A DNA stretch of 22,277 nt from Silene noctiflora. Lineage: Eukaryota > Streptophyta > Magnoliopsida > Caryophyllales > Caryophyllaceae. The notes under the pieces were generated by a model. That model ran no database searches. It was not told the origin of the DNA and saw nothing but the letters and a program-made list of their open reading frames with translations. Positions 8,346 through 20,300 of the stretch are shown piece by piece. Made by a program: the position numbers and the translations under genes. The stretch spans positions 185,511 to 207,787 of the forward strand of contig VHZZ01000353.1 of assembly GCA_009801015.1 (NCBI GenBank). The letters run 5' to 3'. Position 1 is the first letter of the stretch; each line of letters opens with the position of its first letter.

Positions 8346-11300
8346 CTAAGTACGCTTCTTCTTTTTCCCAGTAAGTATATGTTGAATCTGCAATCTCCGG
8401 CTGAACGCCTCATTGAACAGAAAACGCGTTTGAAAGGCTGATATAATCGGGAGCCAAGCCAAGGAGGCAATGGGAGCAAAAAGAGCTACTCCCATTCCAT
8501 AGTCATAAAATCGTGCAAAAGTTTGGGCGAAATTCCAGATTGTTGGGTTCTTTATCAGGGGCCTTATTGCCTGTGCAATCTATAAGAAGGCCGAACATTA
8601 TATCAGTAATGCGGTGAATGAGCGGGAAATTACAAGGTAAACAGAGATAAAAGCCATTTAAACTTACCAGTATTAAACCCCATCCAGTGGGTAAAAAGGC
8701 CAGGCAGCAAACTATCAAGTCCTTGAAGGAAAGTCCGGAAACTATAGAAAGTGTGATAATGGTGGATACAACAGCTAGAAATATAAATGCTTTGAACAGT
8801 CTGAACAGAAACTGATGATTGTCGCTGAGCAGCTTCCTTCCCACATTCACTATCTGCATTCGACAACATAATCTAAATCTGTTATGATACTGACGCATCA
8901 AGGCTAGATCTTAAAGGGTCGACTCGTTGAACAAATCTCAATCTCCTTTTTTGGGATCCAAATCTGTCTAAAGAATTGAATGTTAACTGATCCAATCAGG
9001 ATCTGTCAGACCTTGTAAACATGGGTCCGACCTATCTGAAAATATAGGAACCTTATGTGTGAAATTACATTTAGAAACAAGATGAGCTGAGGAGGAAAAG
9101 CAACAAAACTTGATCTTACCATGATTAAGATGAAAACGACGCCTATGACAACCCAAGAGATGACATAAACAAGAAACTTGTTGTTGTTTCCAGCAATGTC
9201 AAGATGGTAGACCAATCCATACTGATACATGAAAAACCTTAAAGAGAGAAGGAATTCAATGAGCCTAGAGCTCCATCCTGAACGACGGATATGTGCCTGC
9301 TCTTCGTCCCACCATGACTGCCAACTCTTATCTTGCCGAATCCCTATGCCACCTAACTGCCTTATCCACTTGTTAAAATCCCGCCAATCATCAACAATCC
9401 TTTGCCAATCAAATCCAGAGGGATTAAACAAAAATGGTGCAAACAGCCATGTCATTGCCAAAAACCAGATAGCATATGTTATCATAATATACGCCATGCT
9501 GCTTTGGTAGGACTTCCGAAACAAATCATAAACGATTAAAAGCAGCAGTAATTCAAATCCTTTCACAAAATGGCTTCTTGAATACAATCTGTAGGTTTCT
9601 GTAAAGCTGGCATGAAATATAACAACTTTGCGACCTGTAGGTCGGTATTTAGCTCCACCGTGAAGAATTGTTCGGCCATAATAATGAGCTTTTGTCCCAA
9701 AAGAAAACGTAAAGAACACAGAAGCAAGCTGAAGCTGCATAAGGACAAAGTCTTTAAGCGCTGTGTAGAACCCCTTTTCTAGAGCAATCTCCATAACCAT
9801 AGGTAAACCAGTCAAGAGTCCTAGCTGGATGAAAGACTGTGAAGCCAGAGCAGTTTCCAAGGATCGTATGTTGTGAGCTCTAGCCTCGATTATGAGAGCT
9901 CTCTGAAGCCCACTAAGAACAAGGTAGAGCTGCCCGTATAGGAAAACATATATCAAAATCACCGACATCTACAAAATTTCAGAAGCAAAAAAGGGTGGGT
10001 TAATTTCTATGATACACCAATATTAATCTAGTGTCTAGACAAAAAATGCAGTTAAAAATTCTCACCAGGCTACTGAAGTAGAAGCCTATTGTAGTGTAGT
10101 AACAAGATAACATCCTGAAGAAGTCAAATCCACGCCCAAGACGATAAATGTCACGGCTTAGGGTTTGTTCACTGTTGCCATTGGCTATTTTTGCTTCAAA
10201 TTTTGATATCTGTATGAGTCCGACATCACGACCTTTACCAGCTTGCATGTATTCATGGTATGTTACAACTCCACGCCGCAGTACACAGTTAAATCCTGCA
10301 AAAACTTGGTCTCTTAGCATAGCATTGCAGATAAAATAACAAGAAAAAAGTTTTCGAGGAATCTTACCAGCAAAAACATCTTCACTGAGGTTTATTGTCT
10401 TTGATGCTTTGCTGATCCCACCTCGTGTTATGTGAAATACCCTGTCAAATAAATCCGGGTGGCCATAATGAAACCGTACCCTGTGTTCCAGAAAGTGAGA
10501 AGGATAAACCAAGTGAATGAAGGTTTGTCATATAGCTGTTAAGGAGTAATACACTATTGCATGAGGCAGATCAAAGAAGCATGGCTTGTGCATTAATCTT
10601 TCACAAGCTGATTCTTAGTTGAAAGAATATAGACTACCTTAAAGGATTTGCCAGAATTCTTTGGCCAATGGTAACAAAGCTCGTCTCTTGGTAAGACATG
10701 AACCACGCTAAAGAAGAAACACTGCACCCAAACAATGACACAATTAATCCTTTTATATTCAAGCTTCTAGTAATATAACTATCATGCTATTTGAGCCCTT
10801 TTACATGCAGGAGTGGTAACTTAAACAAAATGAATCAGCTGGAAAAACATATATTCATTGCACGTGAGTTGTGATAGCAAACAATACACTAATCTGTCAC
10901 CACTTCATCAAGACCATTGAATTCCTAAAAGATGAACTCAGTTATTCAGCCAAATATTTATGTAAATAACTTACCTTCCAGTAAATACATGCTCTCTCAA
11001 GCCAACTATTGAGGGAGGCTGATGTCCTCGATCCTCCAGAAACTCTTGGAGGACATTTCTCATTTTATAAGCTTCTTCTAAATAGTTGTCCTAAGAGTAT
11101 AGAACATGACAGGAGCATTAGTTCTCAACAAAGAATCTTTTATCCAGCATTGTTGTGTATGTAATAATGTATACGTACTTGGTTCATGTCTATTGTCTGA
11201 AGAGCTTCACCTCGAGTGAAAATTATTGCATGGTTCTGATTTTCAGGCTTTCCTTCACCAATATTGGGCTGACCAGGAAGCTTTATGCGGTATACTTCCT

Positions 11301-14300
11301 GCAGAATTAACAGGCATTACTTTCCTATTTTTGCTTAATGCATAGTAATAAATTCTACATTTCTTTTAAATGAAATGTCTATCATACCTGATCATGACCA
11401 TGAGCTCCTCCTTTTACTAAAACAGATGAGTAACACTTTTGAAGCTCATCTGCAATAATTTCTTCCCTCTCTTCAACATAAGCAACCCGCAAAGCCGGGT
11501 GCCTTTGAACATTGAACAAATATTTTTTCACATAAAAGTAATTTTATAAATGTAAGTTTGAACTTGAAGTAATGTTATTGTGATTGAAATAATACCTAGC
11601 CATTAGATCTATCATGTCCTGTGCACGTGGATCTCCAGCGGATTTGCAAGTACCATACATTTGCCATGTAACAACATATGAAAATTTCATGTCTGCTAAT
11701 GCATCGAGTTGAGCAGATAAAGCATCATTTCCCCTCTCAATGGCATCATAACCCTGAAGAATATCTGAATAACCAGGCAAGAAAGTTTTTACATTTTCGG
11801 TTCAATCGTCCTACTCCCTCGTTTCATCACAGAGTTCGCGTCTCCTTTCGGATCACTTTTTTATTATGTTAGCACGTGCAAAGTGGCTACGAAGTTTCAC
11901 ACTCATTCTTTACCAAACAGAACATGTCTAAAAAAGAATTGTGGAATATTGGATAAGACGGACCAAAATGCAATATGTAAATTATTTCATGAGAGAAAGG
12001 GAGTAGAGTACAACAAAAATGAAGCTACAAGCCTACAAGTTTAGAGTTCACTGAGAGAGCAAACCTTCATCTTCTGCCATGTCAAGGAAAGCTTGTAACT
12101 TGAAGGCTTTTCTGTAGTACATCATTCCTCTGACTGATAACACCAGATTGAGACGTCATAAACACAAAGCCAGATAAACTTACGTCTTCAAATGGTTTCA
12201 GAAAGGGGCTTTCCTTACCTGTTCTGCTCAAAGTCTGGCCCCTGAAAGAAGCCCAACTCCTTAGGTCGTCATCCTTGTTTTTAGACTGCACCTCTTCTAA
12301 ATCTTCACAATCAACACGCTCTAGGAAGTTTTTCCACTCATCTGAGAGTATATATAATAGCTATGTCATCAGCTAAGCCAAATAATGTGTACCAAGTTCA
12401 ATGACCCCAAAAGACAAGTTAAATGGAAGAAACCTGGATATATCTTTTTCATGTAGAATATGATTGACACCTGTTCTTGGCTTGATAAAAGCTCCTTCAT
12501 AGAAAATTTAACTTCTTCCGTGTAGTGGGGGGTCAACACACTGAAAAAAAAAACATTTCAATTCCTCCCCTATTCAAAGAAACATAGATGAGCGGCGTAC
12601 TGAATGTCAAGATTCAAACTGAGACAAGCTGCTTAACACCATGCATTTTTCCTATTTAAACATTTTTGTAGCAATAAGAACAAGGCGGCATTACACAATT
12701 GTAACGAATATACATCTGCATCCGCTAAAACTATGGTACATATATTCTGTAGTCAAGAAACTGCTCGCTCAATCTTTTCAAATTACTGTTAAGAAATATA
12801 GTTTTTTTAGTATTGCAAACTTCAAAGTTCATTGTGAAAGTTGGTTACTTGCATTATTTGCTAAACCAAAGAAAAATTGCATGCCTGACCTGAATGATAG
12901 CATATTTCGTATTTTAGGAGCATCAGGCATATTCATAAAGAGAGAAGTGGCAAAGAAAGATATGCGCCTCCTAGCCTCCAAGTTAGCAGGAATATCCAAA
13001 GCTTCATCTTTAACCTTGAGAAGCAAGCGAAAACGTTTTATCTGCAACATTGTGTTGTAACAAATGTTAGATCTGTTTTTTTACTTAGCTTACTTCATGG
13101 GTCATCACACTCAGCAGATCAATCAAATGCATACAAGAATACTAGAATAGTGAGCTAGTACTACACTATAACCTTGTGCCTTTCCCATCAGTGTATTTGA
13201 AAATTGAGCTAGTATGCAAATAATTCAATTCTCGATGATCTGAGAACATGAAATTCAACATGGAAGTGGTACAGGCTAGAAGTTCTTAGAAAAATGGAAA
13301 ACCAGATATGAAACGATTATACAGGAAGCAAAGCTTGATTACTTGGTCATGTAGAGGACCACTTTTTGCAAGAGGAAAACGAATAGAATTCTTGGATGCA
13401 AATACTTCCGCTGGAACCTTCCCAGAGAAGTAGGCTGAATCTTCCGAATTCTCCAGAGAAGAGTACAGCAAATCCAATGTTCTGCACATAGGTTAACATC
13501 TTGATTTTTGTTGGAAAAAAAGAGCATCGAACAAAAAAATGAAGTAGTGATTTGGAAAGGAGCAAACCTGGAACCATTTATCATCATGTCACCTGTCACA
13601 AGCTCCAATATGTCTTGGAGTACTTTCATTACTTCTATATATTGACCATCACTCCCTTCAAGCTGCATTTAGCAAATTTTTATCACTTTGCCTAGTACTT
13701 AGATTAAAGTTAAAAGGAAATAAATCCATGAAAGCCAAAAGTACTTAGATTAAAGTTAAAAGAAATAAATCACTTGGCCTAGTTCTTAGATTACCAGTAG
13801 CTCAACCAATTCTATGCATTTAGCATGTACAGCTGGCAGCTCACTCATTTGAACATCTTCAATCAGGGTTGATTTTTGAATGCTTTCCTCAATTTCTGCT
13901 AGAATACTTGATACAATACTGCATGGTCAGAGATTACCATAAGAAACAACTTCATTCACACTGCTGAACAGAACGCAGTATGAGCACTAGCTAAGAAAAT
14001 ATTTAATTATCGGCCTGTTGGACAGGTCAGAATATTGAACAAGAAAGTAGGGTATCTGATAAAGCTCTCTACCTTTTCTCCAGCTCCCCAGCAATAAGGA
14101 TTTCTAGAAGAATGTATTTGAGAGAGTGGTAACACTCTCTCACTGCACAGTACATGAGACTGTCTTTCTTTAATTTTCTGATGAGATCTTCATCCTTGCC
14201 CGAAAAATCTTTAGCAATGCTTAATGCTGTTGAGAACTGGCACAATTATGATCGGACAAGTTTAGCACATAGCAAACAATTAAAAGTACTATAGAAGGTT

Positions 14301-17300
14301 AAGTACACATCATACCTCATTAGCCAAAAGAAAGACAGGCCAAAGAACATAGCCAGAAAATATTTTCGATGACAAGGGCATAACCATCAAATCCCTTTCT
14401 CTGTCACAATCAGAGAAGTTCACGTAAGACATTTGTTACATAATCAAAATTGGAAAAAAATGACACATATAACAAATCTGTACCTGTTGCTTATTAGGTC
14501 CTCTTCTCTAAAACTATTGATAATTTGGTTCCACATAATAACAAACTTGGCAACGTCACTCTTTCTGCATTTAGACTCCTACAAGATTGTTTTCAAACAA
14601 ACAGAAGTGAATACCCTGAATATTCTTAGCAGTTAACTCAGGTATCGATCTCAAAACATTATACCTGTTTCAGACGACTGAAAAATCCTTTATTTCTTCG
14701 TTGCCTACCATTACGTACTAATTGTGGTATTAAACGGGCACTGAAAGCACAAGGAAGTGACTGGAATCTACTCCGTAGCATTCCCAGTGTTCGTATCTGT
14801 ACAGCAAAGGGCATTAAGTAAGACCAAATAGCATCTCTCGGGAAAGATCAGTAGTCATATAAGAAGAGCAGACTAACTTCACCAAGATGATGCAGAACTC
14901 CATAGATCCCGCCAAAAATGGTACAGAAAACAGAATACCAAATCTGTGTGTCCATAAAAAATACCTACATGGAAGAGTTTGATAGAAATTAACCATATAA
15001 ATTTCCATGTTTTACAAACATGCCATATTCATCCTCTTAAGCAACCCTATGAATATAGGCGATGGCTGTTAGATTTTTGTATTACTTTGAACCTATATGT
15101 CTGCTCATTTTTCCGCGTTGAACACTCAAATCTCCAACATTGTATGATACTTGGATCATTTTAAGCAACTCTCCAACACATAATTAACAAGGGGGCAGTG
15201 CCATATTAACACAAGACAGTATTATATGATACCTAAGGAACTTACCAGCACAATGGGAGCCCAAACAGCCACAACTGCACCAGAATTACTTTTGACTGAA
15301 ACAATACACATATTCATGCAATCAGATTCTGAATAACCAAGCTAAAAAAATTCCTGAGTAAAGCCAAATTGTCAATATAAGAGCACCTTGGGGTAAACGC
15401 TCATTTCGGTGCATACCAAATCTCATGATTTCCCTTGTTGGTTCGATAAGTGGTTTTATCTGCAGTCAATTGGACTATATCAACTCCACATGCGCGAGAC
15501 TGCTAAATAAATCTATGTTGGTTGTACATGATCTTTGAGGAGACTGATAAACCAGTCTTTATGTTTATGCTATTTGTACTTTCACTCACCTCAAAATAAT
15601 AGCTGAATGAAAGCTTACTCAGCAGTAGTAGCACCCAGAACAGCATATACCTACCAAGCAAAGTGTGAATTATTCCAGCAATAGAAAGTTAACAAAGCAA
15701 GTAAAAAACTCTTTGTTTGGATACATATTGATGAGGGACGGGAAGGGAAGAGATGGGGGGATGGAAAGGGAAAGAAGGGAAGGGACCAATGTCATTTTCC
15801 TTCCAAATTTTTCCTATGTTATAAAGATTATCTCAACTTGCTAAACAAAAGAAGGACATTAGCTCCCTTCCTTAGCTTTCAAAGAAGCGAGGCGCGTCGA
15901 GGGCCCGTGGAGAAGAGACGCAAGGTGCAAAGTGGAGGTGAGCCGTTTTTGCAACAAGTTTTTTTGTCTAAAAACAAAATATTGCAGAACAATAGCTTTC
16001 TCCATTTTACAGAAGGCTAACATGTAAGATAAGAGATAGTGGGTCAAAATAAGGAATTCTTCACAAATTCTTGAGCTTAATCGCGCTAGACACACACTTT
16101 TTGAAACTAAGATCCCCCCTCGTTCCATCCAAACAAAGGGTAAGATAAATGAACAGGCATTTAAAGCCAGGAGAATGAATACTTGAATGCAGAAACTTGG
16201 TCTTCTTGCATTCCACGTCCAACATATAGCCTTGGCTACACCGTATATTTAAAATAAGTCAGAAGACAGAAAAGAAGCAGCAATAGCCATCCTGGGACCA
16301 TGGTAAGAAACCTTGAGGCTTTGTTTGGATTAAAAGACTTGGAGGGGAAAGTGACGGGAGGAAAAGGGAGGGAAACAGAGGGATACATTTTCCTTTCTCC
16401 AAGCAAATTAAAATCCCTCAAACATAGAAAAGATTTGGAGGAAACACTCACTTACTCCATGTACCTCCCCCTATCCTTTCCCTTCTTTCCTTTCCTCCGT
16501 CTCCTTTCCCCTCCTAAAAATGTATCCAAACAAGCTCAAAGAGAGCAATGACAGCATAGTGTGTCCTACCTGTGTCCACCATGACAGGGTAGTGCATATC
16601 CTGTTATTTGAGGTCTCAATATATCTACCTATAGCAGGAACAAAGAAAAGAACCATGTCTACAGCATTGGTCATAAGGTAGATGACAACAGCCAACATGT
16701 AGGATGAATAACACCAGTCTCCAAGCAAGCTTCCTGGACGGATGGAGTAGCAGGTATATTTTCTTCTTGTGCTCACATAGAGCACAGGAAGGATGATAGT
16801 CCATATAACTGCAATAATTAACCTCAGAACATATTTTACTATTCGATGGGCTTCCATTGTGTTCCTGGCTTTCCAAGTAAACACAATATCCAGAAGAGCT
16901 GCAGCATAGCAATATCAGAATTTCAGATTTCTATAGATGTATATATTCATTACAGCTAGTCAGAAATAAACACTAGATACACATAGACTAAATCAGAGTC
17001 CTTGAAACTCAAATGACGCTGTACCTTGTATAAATTTGAGTGCTGCAGATGTGATAAACACACTCGTTATATCCTCAAGAATAGTTGTCTCGAACAATTG
17101 AAGAGGTGAGCTTGGATCATGGCATGCAATAATAATCAATGCCTGAAAAGAACTCAAGTGTTTGATGACTAAGAATTAGATGACAAAAATTTGCTTCTCA
17201 ATTGATTTGCGCTTACCAACCTGAAGGGCTAAAATTAGAAAGGCCCACATTCTATCAAAACTTCTGAAAATCTGTATAAATGAACGTATTTCAACAAAAT

Positions 17301-20300
17301 TTGTTTTCCCAAGCCACTTTCTTTTGATGCCTTCATCTGTGGATACCTAAAAACAGCACAGAGACAGGAACAGATCAATTGTGGATTCATGGTGTAAAAA
17401 TGGTAAAGAACACAAAACATCTCCGTGGATAGTATACTCCACAACATCAAAATGTAGACTAAGAAAAGTCATTCAGGACAGAAAAAGCGTGAAAAACGCA
17501 TATCCTTAAAACATAAGATTCATAACCAAACTATCAAGATTGAGCATTTAATTCCATAGCAACTTCTCAATGCAGCAAGAGCAAATGTCTTGCTCCTAAA
17601 GTCTAACCAGAATAAAAGCAACATCATCAAGTATAAACTCTGGAAACATTTGTGTGGTGGTATTGTGCAGGGATTATTAGTGATGTTTTGGAATAAATAG
17701 TAAAACATACAACAGTTTATAGTAAGTATGCGGACCTCGTTATCAATCAGCATAGGCCTTTGTTTTCAATATTCAATATTTCAGGTATGAGATCTTTTCA
17801 TGAATTTTTAACATCCATATACATTACTGTGCCTTGTTTCCAACTTTCCATTTTCAAAGGAGCCAAAGAGTCACAAATCATTGGATCCTGAGTTCTGATG
17901 GATCAAACCAAAATGCTCACTAAAATAGATGCACTTGTTTTTAGTGTTTAAGAGTCATAACATGCAATCCTGGACTTGATTTTCATTAGTGTGCCATCTA
18001 GAGACAGCCTCTCGTGTTGTTAACACTTGGATAAGGTTCTGACCCCTCCTTACCCCATTGCCTCACAGATTCTCACAAATTATGAGGTAAGTGGAGTCAT
18101 ATTCACGTAGCCAAACAAATAAATTGTATCTGGATGAGGGTCTTGAAAGTCTAAGAAACAAAAATAAAAATAAAATAGTTGGGAAAACCTAACATATTTA
18201 TGGTCTAAACTTCACTCTCTTACAGTTTGACAAAATTCTAGACAGAGGATAGTAGACTATAGAATTCAAATATGAGGAGTAAATGAGTAATATATCTCAA
18301 GAAAGTCTACTGCATACCCCCTGCTCTTCGTCTTTCTTCACCATTCTGTATTGGCTAAATTTCCTTATACAGCTGAAGGTGTTCTCATCATTTCCATCAC
18401 CATGAGATGTCCTCCCACTTTTATCATCATCAGATTTGACGAAAAAGAAATCGTGGTCAGGATTCATTGGCCAGCCTATCTGGAAACAATTAATGGACCT
18501 GCAGGTACATAATGACCAAAGCTGTATGAGTTATATTGTTTTATACATGCATATGCCAATATGCTGAAACTTGGGTAAGAGGGACCTAAAGTAGGATGGG
18601 TAAAGATTTAAAGTTTAGGAGTTTGTTTTTGAAGAGTAAAGTAGAAAACTATCCCCAAAACCTTAAAACTTCACCACGATCTATAGTAGGACCGTCTTAC
18701 CCAAGACTTGTGCATACCAAATTGATTGCATACCAGAAGTACTCATTCAGATCGTCATAGTTTCTCCATGTAGAATGATCAGCTGTGCCATTTTTGCTTT
18801 TCTCAGCTTCCTTGCAGTACATAACAAGTGTTAAATTTAAATCTCCAACAATGTAAGCAAAGAATGCAAGTCAATTCACCTCAGATATCACATCGTAAAT
18901 TGGTCTGATAACATTATTAAGAAAAGCTTCATTTCCTCCTCCATATGCTGGCATGACTTTTTCCCAGGTCATCAAGCTAACAGCACCAGTTAGCATACTA
19001 TGCATTTCATATGCCATCTGCATGAGATATAATAGTTTCAACAAGCAGTTTCGTTGTTCAATTCAAGTAAACATGCAAATGCTGAAGCCACAATGCGACA
19101 CTGGTCTTACAGAAATGTTAGATCAGCATTCTGACATAACTTGAGATTTTTATTAAGTAATACTCCGTATGATGTTTGAAATATATTTCACGGAAGTGGG
19201 ATGTGAGACAGCACAAAATAAGTAAATCGTTCACATTTGGAAAAGGTATTCAATTGATCTTACATTGTGATATATGTAACACAGACACTCAGGCAGCAAT
19301 CGCACATTTGCAGCCTCGCCCCATATGAGAAGATAAAGTGCGATATATAACAACTTGTACTGTTGGGCTTCCTGTTTCACATAGGGTAAGCTACATAGAC
19401 AAACAAACCCTTCAGTACGTGTGACTGAAATTGCAAATAAAAATATGCATGGAGGACATATGCAGCAGGAAGATACAAGATTAATAGTGGCTGGCTTACA
19501 AAACAATCGTGATTTCATATGCATCGCATTATCCATCCAACTGGAACAATTAGTTCATATGTAAAGCGTTATTTCCAACTGATGGTACAGAATGAATGTA
19601 ATTGTACACCATGAATCAAGTGGTTGTAGGTCATGGTTGAATACGATTAATACAATCTTATTACAACCTACGGAGTAATTAAGATTAATGAATATCTGAT
19701 ATAAGCGAAACTGACCGGAACATTAGTGAGAAAAAAGTATGAAACTATTATTGAGAGAATGGAGGTCCTATGGATCATTGATTGTATCAGTTTCCATAAA
19801 ACGTCAAAGAAAGACAATCCCGAGGATAGGACAAGGAAGGCAGGAATCAGAGCTTATACAAGGATGAAGGATCACACTTGATCAGGAAAAAAAAAATCGG
19901 TGCATGATATCAGAACATCACGGCATGAATATAAAGAAGCTCGCTGCCTATTGCTAGTTACTCACCGGATGTTGCTTTTTCTGCCAAGGAATTTGCACCA
20001 TTTTGTATAATTTTTGAAGAACTTTCTCATCAGTCCATCTAATGATCCATCTGACAACTTTTGAACGACAGTATTATTATCAGGCAATGAATGCATGAAA
20101 GGTCTCAAAAGTAATGAAATAAGTACCTGTAACACTGATGTAAGCTTGTGGCTCTGCCTGATGTGGGTGTTGGCAAGAAGCATAATCAAATGTTCCCTCT
20201 GATTAACAACATTTCCTGTCTAGATATGATAACAATTGGTCTTAATTAAGCATGTCACAATTACTGAGAGATTAAAAAAAACTACACAGTGCTTAAGGCT

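Larger units (their letters stand above)
8346..13041 (-). other. CALS8: Callose synthase catalytic glucan synthase domain and C-terminal membrane block (exons 27-40)
   Basis: Visible residues ~990-1877. The GT48 glucan synthase domain runs from NLEARRRISFFATSLFMNMP through SVLTPHYTEEVKFS, WASFRGQTLSRTVRGMMYYR, DALADMKFSYVVTWQMYG, SAGDPRAQDM and KPENQNHAIIFTRGEALQTI. It continues through SSLAWFMSYQETSFVTIGQR, RVRFHYGHPDLFDRVFHITR, GGISKASKTINLSEDVFAG, AGKGRDVGLIQISKFEAKIA and NGNSEQTLSRDIYRLG. These are the most conserved blocks of the family and all are intact, so the enzyme looks active. The 283-codon exon at 9120-9968 carries most of the C-terminal membrane helices plus RPTGRKVV and DKSWQSWW. 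A KGRDVG block with Ile where I expect Asn (GLIQI for GLNQI) is a small departure. Confidence 0.88.
13343..16898 (-). other. CALS8: Callose synthase first transmembrane block and start of central loop (exons 14-26)
   Basis: Visible residues ~494-989. Exon 14 (109 codons) holds several hydrophobic segments: IIAVIWTIILPVLYVSTRRK, MLAVVIYLMTNAVDMVLFFV and nearby. Short exons then carry PRLYVGRGMQEDQVSAFKYM, LFWVLLLLSKLSFSYYFE and FMDTQIWYSVFCTIFGGIYG. The GEIRTLGMLRSRFQSLPCAF motif marks the return to the cytosol. The following central loop (ELEKRSIVSSILAEIEESIQ, LELVTGDMMINGS) is charged and leads into the catalytic domain. All motifs are standard for plant callose synthases. Fifty-base to ninety-base exons are frequent here, and two introns in this part are enlarged by transposons. 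Confidence 0.85.

Noticed and set aside
8503-8901. 132-codon ORF as the callose synthase C-terminus
   Set aside because: It runs through the intron 8580-8667. The spliced last exon in a different frame gives the conserved FQTRFLFNEAFSRRLQIQ end and a stop at 8346.
12435-12475. Extra intron at the CAG/GTGTCA donor-like site in exon 28
   Set aside because: The frame continues through VSIIFYMKKIYP, which is a conserved callose synthase block, so the GT is coding. The real donor is at 12433.
15838-16128. ORFs on both strands around 15838-16128
   Set aside because: They fall inside the inverted-repeat transposon in intron 15 and match no known domain; the GC-rich middle keeps frames open by chance.
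17520-17753. 77-codon ORF on the minus strand
   Set aside because: It lies inside the 971-base intron 11 and has no resemblance to a callose synthase exon or any family I recognise.
19162-19680. TACTCCGTA...TACGGAGTA as ends of one transposon
   Set aside because: The conserved coding exon 19264-19390 lies between the two words and the matching ends are only about nine bases.
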